Assembly (NCBI GenBank): GCA_964526635.1 | Contig: CAZGLR010000003.1 | Location: 10,021-74,020, forward strand | From: CAZGLR01 sp964526635 | GTDB taxonomy: Bacteria > Zixibacteria > MSB-5A5 > GN15 > JAAZOE01 | Direction: 5' to 3' | Length of the DNA: 64,000 nucleotides | Shown: piece after piece, positions 59,002 through 64,000 of the stretch | Layout of the letters: the number at the start of each line of letters is the position of its first letter | How positions within the stretch are numbered: the first letter of the stretch is position 1 | Translations under genes and position numbers: made by a program | Notes under the pieces: model-generated | What the model was told of the DNA's origin: nothing | Database searches by the model: none | The model's input: only the letters and a program-made list of their open reading frames with translations

Positions 59002-60891
59002 ATGCAAATGCACGAAACCGCCTTTATCATATCGGTGGCGCTTCTGGCCGGTGTTATCTGCCAGGTAATTGCCCAGCACCTGCGTCTGCCGAGTATCGTC
59101 CTTCTCCTGGCCGCAGGTATCCTGCTGGGACCCGATGTTGCCGGTCTTGTCCAGCCGGCCGCCATTGGCGGGGGCATGCAGGCGCTGGTCGGGTATGCGG
59201 TGGCCATAATCCTGTTCGAGGGGGGGATGAATCTCAGTATTCACCGTCTACGGCGGGAATCTCAGGTCATTCAGAGTTTGATAACCCTCGGCGCCATTGT
59301 GACCGCAATTGGAACAACAGTTGTCACCCGGCTTATCATGGGCTGGAGCTGGTCGATATCCATGCTGTTCGGCACGCTGGTCATCGTCACCGGTCCAACT
59401 GTTATCACACCGCTTTTACGGCGCATCAAAATCAAACGGTCTCTGGAGACGATTCTCGAAGCCGAGGGTGTACTGATTGATCCGATCGGTGCGATTATTG
59501 CTCTGGTGGCGTTGGAGGCGGTAATTCATCCGCCCGAGGGAGCGCTGCTTACAAGTCTCCTGTATTTTTCGATGCGGCTTGGGACCGGCGTTGTCATTGG
59601 CCTGACTGGCGGGCTTATTATCTCCCTCGTGCTGCGGCCGCCTCGGCTGATTCCAGATGGTTTTGTCAATGTTTTTGCCCTTTCCGGCGTCCTGGCGTTG
59701 TTCCATATCAGCAATGTCCTGCAACCGGAAAGTGGTATCGGCGCGGTGACCGTGGCCGGATTGACTGTCGCCAACTTCTGCAATCGTGTCCTGCGTGAAC
59801 TGATGGAATTCAAAGAGCAATTAACACTACTGTTGATCGGGATGCTGTTCGTGCTTCTGGCCGCCGATGTCCGCATAGAGGAAATCCAGCAACTGGGCTG
59901 GCCGGGGGTATTGACGGTTGTTGCTATTATAGTAATTGTGCGGCCACTGAATATTTTCACCTCAACTGTCCGGTCAAACTTGCCACTTAATGAAAAGGTC
60001 TTCCTCTCCTGGCTGGCCCCGCGCGGGATCGTGGCGGCAGCGATTGCCTCGCTGTTTGCAATCTCTCTGGCCGACGCCGGCATCCCCGGCGGTACGGAAC
60101 TCCGGGCGATGGTCTTCCTGGTGATCGGAATGACGGTCGTCATCCAGGGTTTGACCGGCGCTATGGTCGCTCGCTGGACCGGTGTCAAGCGCGAAACCGG
60201 CAGCGGCTATGGCATCCTTGGCGCCAATGATCTCGGCCGCCTGCTGGGCAAAACGCTTCAGGAAGGCGGTCAACGGGTGGTCCTGGTCGATTCCAATGCC
60301 GACGCCGCCAATATCGCCGAAGCGGAGGGCCTCAAGGTCATCTATGGCAACGCCTTTGAAGACAGTATCGCCTACCGGGCCGGTCTTGAAGATATGGCCG
60401 CCTGTATTGGCTTGACCTCAAATGAGGAAGTCAATTTTCTTTTTGCACGGCGCGCGCGGCGTGTGCTCCGCGTCTCGCTCCATTATGTGGCGCTGCATGA
60501 CGGCAAGGGGCATGTCACCGCCGATATGATTCACAAGGAAGACTCACTGGTGCTGTTCGGTTATAATCGAGATATCGACCTGTGGATAATGCGAGTACGG
60601 CGCAAACTGGTATCGCTGGAGATATGGCGCTGCAGCGAAGATATCACGGTGCAGACTATTACCGAATTCGAAAATGATGAAGTTTTCAATAAATCGATGC
60701 TGCCGTTAGCCTACACCCGTGAAAACAAAATCAGACCAGTCGACCATAAAACGCGTTTTCGCAAAGACCGGCTGTTTTACTTCCTTGTCCTCAACGAACG
60801 GCACAATGATGCTATCGCATGGCTGCAGGAACACGATTTTGAAATCTATCGCCCCCCCGATCCCTCAGAACCAAAGAAGACCACATCATGA
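59002..60891 (+). CDS. CPA-type cation:proton antiporter with nucleotide-binding-like C-terminal domain
   Basis: About 630 residues; starts at 58990 (GTG), 59002 and 59008 are all possible and none has a strong ribosome-binding site. Twelve or so hydrophobic helices (residues 10-400) follow the NhaP/CPA1 pattern: HLRLPSIVLLLAAGILLGP, AIILFEGGMNLSI, VTGPTVITPLL and the conserved EGVLIDPIGAIIA. The C-terminal 200 residues resemble TrkA-N/RCK domains (GYGILGANDLGRLLGKTLQ, VVLVDSNADAANIAEAEGL, IYGNAFEDS), so activity may be gated by nucleotide or second messenger. It exchanges Na+ or K+ for protons at the inner membrane. The GNAT gene starts within its last codons. Confidence 0.93.
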   Translation: MQMHETAFIISVALLAGVICQVIAQHLRLPSIVLLLAAGILLGPDVAGLVQPAAIGGGMQALVGYAVAIILFEGGMNLSIHRLRRESQVIQSLITLGAIVTAIGTTVVTRLIMGWSWSISMLFGTLVIVTGPTVITPLLRRIKIKRSLETILEAEGVLIDPIGAIIALVALEAVIHPPEGALLTSLLYFSMRLGTGVVIGLTGGLIISLVLRPPRLIPDGFVNVFALSGVLALFHISNVLQPESGIGAVTVAGLTVANFCNRVLRELMEFKEQLTLLLIGMLFVLLAADVRIEEIQQLGWPGVLTVVAIIVIVRPLNIFTSTVRSNLPLNEKVFLSWLAPRGIVAAAIASLFAISLADAGIPGGTELRAMVFLVIGMTVVIQGLTGAMVARWTGVKRETGSGYGILGANDLGRLLGKTLQEGGQRVVLVDSNADAANIAEAEGLKVIYGNAFEDSIAYRAGLEDMAACIGLTSNEEVNFLFARRARRVLRVSLHYVALHDGKGHVTADMIHKEDSLVLFGYNRDIDLWIMRVRRKLVSLEIWRCSEDITVQTITEFENDEVFNKSMLPLAYTRENKIRPVDHKTRFRKDRLFYFLVLNERHNDAIAWLQEHDFEIYRPPDPSEPKKTTS

Positions 60892-61424
60892 CCAAAATCA
60901 TCATTCGATCTGAACAGCCCACCGATATCCCGCTGATTCACCATATTAATGAACTCGTATTCGAACGGCCTGAAGAAGCCAGACTGGTTAATGCGCTGAG
61001 AGAATCGCCCTACTGGATCGATGATTTATCGCTGGTTGCCGTGATGGACGATGTAGTTATCGGGCATCTGCTGATTACTGAAATTTCGATTACATCGGGA
61101 GATCATATTGTGCCGGCTCTTGGGGCGGGACCGATGGCGGTCTTGCCTGAATATCAGGGGAAGGGTATTGGAAGCGCGTTGATGCGACATGCGCTCGATC
61201 GCTGCAAAGAACATCCCGATTACAGCCTCGTTGTTCTCATCGGCCACGCCGGGTACTATCCCCGATTTGGGTTTAAACCGGCGCGACCCAATGGTTTTTC
61301 TCTGGCCCGATGGGAGAAACTGGTTTCCGATGACGCTTTCATGGTCTATGAATTACAACCGGGCGCCCTGAAGGAGACGCCCGGCCTGATATCATTTCCG
61401 ACTATTTTCGATGAGGCGCTGTAG
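60888..61424 (+). CDS. GNAT-family N-acetyltransferase (YhbS-like)
   Basis: 178 residues. The acetyl-CoA-binding motif A is LGAGPMAVLPEYQGKGIGSA (residues near 75-95), and HAGYYPRFGFKPARPNG is typical of the YhbS group. The start overlaps the antiporter stop by 4 bases, so the two genes are translationally coupled. The acetyl acceptor is unknown. Confidence 0.9.
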   Translation: MTKIIIRSEQPTDIPLIHHINELVFERPEEARLVNALRESPYWIDDLSLVAVMDDVVIGHLLITEISITSGDHIVPALGAGPMAVLPEYQGKGIGSALMRHALDRCKEHPDYSLVVLIGHAGYYPRFGFKPARPNGFSLARWEKLVSDDAFMVYELQPGALKETPGLISFPTIFDEAL

Positions 61425-61427
61425 TAT

Positions 61428-61457
61428 AAAAACTGAATTACGACAGTGACAGTTTTT
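61428..61457. terminator. Probable bidirectional terminator
   Basis: AAAAACTG (61428-61435) pairs with CAGTTTTT (61450-61457) around a 14-base loop; a T-run follows on both strands. It lies between the convergent GNAT and DUF169 genes. The stem is AT-rich, so strength is uncertain. Confidence 0.42.
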
Positions 61458-61461
61458 CTGA

Positions 61462-62292
61462 TCAGCTGCCCTTGGTCCATTTCTTTGTACTCAGACGGGC
61501 GCGTTTGAGAACGGTCTGCCAGGAATCGGTGGTGTAAAACGATTCTCTCCAGCGATTGACCATCATGACAAACATTTCATACGGCACGGTCAGCGAAATT
61601 TCATCGACACCCACATACTTGCGGCAGGAAACATCCCAGCTGCCGATCACTGCACGCACCTGATTTCTTTCTTTATAATACCGGGGCCAGGAAACGATAC
61701 TCCCGCAGCCGGGTCCCCACGGCGACGCCACCACTTCGAAATCACCGGTGACAAAAGTCACATATTGATGCAATCCCGAAATAATCTCGGGGCGGTCGAA
61801 GAACGTCACGAATTCAGGGGTATCGGTATCGTCGAACTGACTCAGCTTTTTGAAGATCGTGTATTGTTTGGGCGGTGCTTCGGGGTCCATTTGATCGTAG
61901 AACTGGCGGCAGCGATCGGGATTATCGATATATCGCTCCGGCGGCATATTGCCGGTTTCACCGGTTGAGACATACTGCACAATACTTTCAACCATCGGCT
62001 TGAAAAATCCCATTTGAAAAGCTCCCCCGATGCAGCCATAATGGGTGGCGTCGAATGCCGCCGGGGTGCCCTTGAGCCGGGCCAGACGAATTTGGCCGAT
62101 CGCACATTTCCATTGCGAATAGATGGCGCCATAATCGAGACGGCCGGCGTCTTCGTCGGTCTTCGATGGTGTCGGAGCAACGCCGGGCAAGATGGCATTG
62201 TCGGGTAGATTATCCGCCCAGTGCATCCCGATCGGTTCTTCCTGCAGCCCGGCAATTTCAATGAATTCCGTCATTTTATGATTGTCGATCAT
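61462..62292 (-). CDS. DUF169-domain protein
   Basis: 276 residues, single-domain DUF169. Family landmarks are EEPIGMHWADNLP near the start, WKCAIGQIRLARLKGTPAAF, the Gly/Cys-rich YGCIGGAFQMGF, then VASPWGPGCGSIVSWP and a C-terminal YEMFVMMVNRW. Several Cys residues (CAIG, YGCIGG, GPGCGS) could bind metal or an iron-sulfur cluster. The function of the family is not established. The gene has no operon partner. Confidence 0.87.
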   Translation of the reverse strand: MIDNHKMTEFIEIAGLQEEPIGMHWADNLPDNAILPGVAPTPSKTDEDAGRLDYGAIYSQWKCAIGQIRLARLKGTPAAFDATHYGCIGGAFQMGFFKPMVESIVQYVSTGETGNMPPERYIDNPDRCRQFYDQMDPEAPPKQYTIFKKLSQFDDTDTPEFVTFFDRPEIISGLHQYVTFVTGDFEVVASPWGPGCGSIVSWPRYYKERNQVRAVIGSWDVSCRKYVGVDEISLTVPYEMFVMMVNRWRESFYTTDSWQTVLKRARLSTKKWTKGS

Positions 62293-62324
62293 TGTGTTAT
62301 ACTCCCGCGGTTGGTTTCCGATCT

Positions 62325-62540
62325 CTAAAATCGCTTGAGCATAATATAAATATAATCAACCGGTTCGTCCACCACCTCGAAACCACAACGGCAATATAGA
62401 TTGACTGAACGATTTGATTTGTGCACTGAGAGCGTTACGCCGGGATAATGGCGCGATAATTCATCAAGCAGGCGATGTATGAGCTTTGTGCCAATCCCCT
62501 GCGCGCGCCATGGCGGCAGCATGGCGATGGATAGTTCGGG
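62325..62540 (-). pseudogene. C-terminal half of a GNAT acetyltransferase, cut at a REP element
   Basis: The frame reads NPELSIAMLPPWRAQGIGTK, then HRLLDELSRHYPGVTLSVH and NLYCRCGFEVVDEPVDYIY, which is motif A onward of a GNAT. Upstream coding stops exactly where the first REP copy begins (about 62541, TGA at 62547-62549). The N-terminal half is missing, with an assembly gap 54 bases further on. A short ORF from the ATG at 62522 exists but would lack the acetyltransferase core. Confidence 0.68.
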
Positions 62541-62882
62541 GTTGAATCAATCTCTGAAGATTGCATCGATCTCGCATCGGGCCGGGTGAGCCCGNNNNNN
62601 NNNNNNNNNNNNNNNNNNNNNNNNNNNNNNNNNNNNNNNNNNNNNNNNNNNNNNNNNNNNNNNNNNNNNNNNNNNNNNNNNNNNNNNNNNNNNNTGAATC
62701 AATCTCTGAAGATTGCATCGACCTCGCATCGGGCCGGGTGAGCCCGGCCCCTACGAATTGGGTCTATTCAGAATAAAAAAGCCGGAGTTTTCGTAGGGGC
62801 GAGGGTCTCCTCGCCCATCGAATGGTTGAATCAATCTCTGAAGATTGCATCGACCTCGCATCGGGCCGGGTGAGCCCGGCCA
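62541..62882. repeat. REP-like palindromic repeat array
   Basis: Three copies of a unit of about 56 bases start near 62541, 62693 and 62825 (the last two 132 bases apart). Each carries GGGCCGGG-TGAG-CCCGG(CCC), a GC-rich hairpin with a TGAG loop (62731-62750 is a perfect 8-bp stem). Between copies two and three lie CCCCTACGAA/TTCGTAGGGG (62748-62757 with 62790-62799) and a perfect stem GGGCGAGG-GTCT-CCTCGCCC (62797-62816). Confidence 0.85.
62595..62694. other. Assembly gap (100 N)
   Basis: Exactly 100 N residues inside the repeat array, a conventional unknown-length gap. Its sides are both REP copies, so collapse of repeats during assembly explains it. If the 132-base period holds, roughly 80 bases are missing; more copies are possible. 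Confidence 0.95.
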
Positions 62883-62888
62883 AAGCAA

Positions 62889-63392
62889 TCAAATCGATGG
62901 ATCAAAATACCTGTCAAGGTGCCACTTGCGGGGATTGTTTTGAATATATTCCCGGATACGTTTAAGGTCGGTTTCGTTTCTGATAACATGGTCATGATAT
63001 CCGCGTTGCCAAAGTCTACCAAATGATACGCCGCCAAGCAATCTGAAATTCTTTGTCGACGCGTATTTAAAGTAAGCGATGATTTTGCCCAATGGTATCA
63101 CTGATTTTGTTTCATCTGATATAATGATAATGCCGTGAAAATGATTTGGCATAATTACGAATTCATCCAAATATACACCAGGAAACCTGTCTGGGATTCT
63201 CTGCCAGCAGTTGTTAATGACTATTCCAGATTGCCTGAGAATTGACAAATTACCTGTAAGTTCCGTGAACCCCGGATATGATGACGCCTTGCAGATCGTC
63301 ACAAAATAGTACCCGGGTTGCGAGTAATTATACTGTGAAATCCGCAAACGTTTCCTTATTGGATATATAGTCATACAAACATAATAAGACAA
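62889..63392 (-). CDS. REP-associated tyrosine transposase (RAYT)
   Basis: 167 residues (an ATG at 63374 is an alternative start). It is an IS200/IS605-like HUH nuclease of the Y1 class. The metal-binding HUH pair is His84 and His86 in MPNHFHGII, and the catalytic tyrosine should be one of those in RGYHDHVIRNETDLKRI to REYIQNNP. RAYTs are single-copy domesticated transposases that act on REP palindromes. REP copies lie directly downstream (62541-62882) and just upstream (63418-63434), so gene and repeats form a REPtron-like unit. Confidence 0.92.
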   Translation of the reverse strand: MSYYVCMTIYPIRKRLRISQYNYSQPGYYFVTICKASSYPGFTELTGNLSILRQSGIVINNCWQRIPDRFPGVYLDEFVIMPNHFHGIIIISDETKSVIPLGKIIAYFKYASTKNFRLLGGVSFGRLWQRGYHDHVIRNETDLKRIREYIQNNPRKWHLDRYFDPSI

Positions 63393-63417
63393 TAATGTAT
63401 GAAAGCAATCATATTAT

Positions 63418-63434
63418 GGGCCGGGTGAGCCCGG
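63418..63434. repeat. Isolated REP copy upstream of the RAYT
   Basis: GGGCCGGGTGAGCCCGG matches the core of the array at 62541-62882. It lies 26 bases before the RAYT start. Confidence 0.8.
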
Positions 63435-63564
63435 TTCCCACCCTCGATAGTATTTTGGAACCGTAGGTCAGAACGCTTGCCCGAGCGAAGCGAGGGTGCG
63501 ACGCGACGCAGGTCTCGACATGCTGAATCAGTGCTTAGCAAACTTAGCTCATCTCGTCTTTGGC

Positions 63565-63583
63565 CCCACGACTTCGTCGTGGG
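63565..63583. repeat. Second type of small palindrome
   Basis: CCCACGAC-TTC-GTCGTGGG, a perfect 8-bp stem with a 3-base loop. It resembles other REP-like elements but differs from the GGGCCGGG type. The rest of 63435-63785 has no supported gene; a TATAAT at 63726-63731 may be the -10 box of the next gene. Confidence 0.55.
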
Positions 63584-63785
63584 ATACATTTAGACTATTT
63601 CTTTTTAAGATCCACGACTTTGACTTGCGCCACATTTAGAGTCCGGGAATGCGTGGCAAACATTTATCGATTCATCTCGCTAAAAATCCCTAAATCAGAC
63701 CTTTATTGTCCATGTATCATACGTATATAATCTAAACATGCCCCGAACAAATGCAAAGATTGTGACCATGGCGAAGGAGACTACT

Positions 63786-64000
63786 ATGCCCCAACGCATT
63801 TCAAAAACCACATCTCGTAAAACCCGGAAACGATCATCACCGATGAAAACTTCCTCATCCAAGCACAACACAAAACTCTCTGATGCCAAACTCGGCGATC
63901 TCTTGCAGGAAAAGAGGTCGTTTAAGCCATCGCCGGCCTTTACCAAACAGGCCAATGCCGGCAAGAAATCGATCTATCCCAAAACCGAGGCCGCCCGTCT
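63786..64000 (+). CDS. acs: Acetyl-CoA synthetase, N-terminal part (3' end outside window)
   Basis: The frame opens with an ATG preceded by GAAGGAG and runs 71 codons to the right edge without a stop. After a Lys/Ser-rich leader (RKTRKRSSPMKTSSSKH) the sequence LLQEKRSFKPSPAFTKQANA is the characteristic N-terminus of AMP-forming acetyl-CoA synthetase. The adenylation core would lie beyond the window. The enzyme activates acetate with ATP and CoA. The basic 30-residue leader is longer than in well-known homologues. A minus-strand ORF in the region is a shadow. Confidence 0.78.
   Translation, partial: MPQRISKTTSRKTRKRSSPMKTSSSKHNTKLSDAKLGDLLQEKRSFKPSPAFTKQANAGKKSIYPKTEAAR

Noticed and set aside
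62541..62882. CRISPR array
   Set aside because: The repeats are GC-rich palindromes of REP type beside a RAYT transposase, with unequal spacing and no unique equal-length spacers.

Overview
The window reads like a metagenome-assembled scaffold from an uncultured Gram-negative bacterium of the FCB group. Candidate phylum Zixibacteria or a close relative is my best guess. The grounds are exported proteins ending in paired dockerin-like repeats (GDxNxDxxxNxxD...FxGGP), an NPFNP-type FlgD/T9SS-like C-terminal domain, PKD, FG-GAP and subtilase modules, a Ser/Thr kinase fused to TPRs, and outer-membrane export genes. The assignment is inference; there is no rRNA or other universal marker here. A 100-N scaffold gap lies at 62595-62694. 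I saw no tRNA, rRNA or CRISPR array.

Layout. 1-1266: an exported protein running off the left edge. 2198-3445: a DEAD-box RNA helicase. 3990-5466: a RhuM-like/Doc toxin-antitoxin-type pair in which both genes are broken, flanked by inverted copies of a short palindromic element. 6080-11492: a tight cluster of ECF sigma factor, probable anti-sigma/adaptor, TPR-CHAT protease and secreted subtilase with a dockerin-like tail, ending in a strong terminator. 11872-20433: large exported proteins (FG-GAP/Ig/dockerin, trypsin-like/PKD, subtilase/PKD/sorting domain). 20574-21806: an HI0933-type flavoprotein. 22309-28781: a minus-strand operon of TetR, SpeD-like protein, acyltransferase, ATP-grasp ligase, PLP-dependent decarboxylase, MFS transporter and zinc ribbon, preceded by three evenly spaced TetR-type operators. 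It looks like an amine or amino-acid-derived small-molecule pathway.

29340-38415: a metallophosphoesterase, then gdhA followed by two PEP/pyruvate-binding (PPDK-N) proteins, one with a nucleotidyltransferase tail, divergent from an XylR-type regulator. 38590-45185: a PepSY-like periplasmic protein, then a TetR-controlled envelope operon (LolA-like carrier, two FtsX permeases, ABC ATPase, beta-barrel). 45182-52701: an amino-acid block with sodium symporter, PLP racemase, MarR-GNAT fusion, hicBA, alanine racemase and an M20 amidohydrolase. 52905-58563: a dockerin-like protein, a YadA-head-like fibre protein and a kinase-TPR sensor. 59002-62292: a CPA-type antiporter, a GNAT and a DUF169 protein. 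62325-63583: a GNAT gene truncated at a REP element, followed by REP repeats and their RAYT transposase. 63786-end: the start of acetyl-CoA synthetase.

The two best candidates for an undescribed system are the sigma/CHAT/subtilase cluster (6080-11492), which couples transcription control, a caspase-like protease and an exported protease, and the SpeD-led operon (22309-28781).
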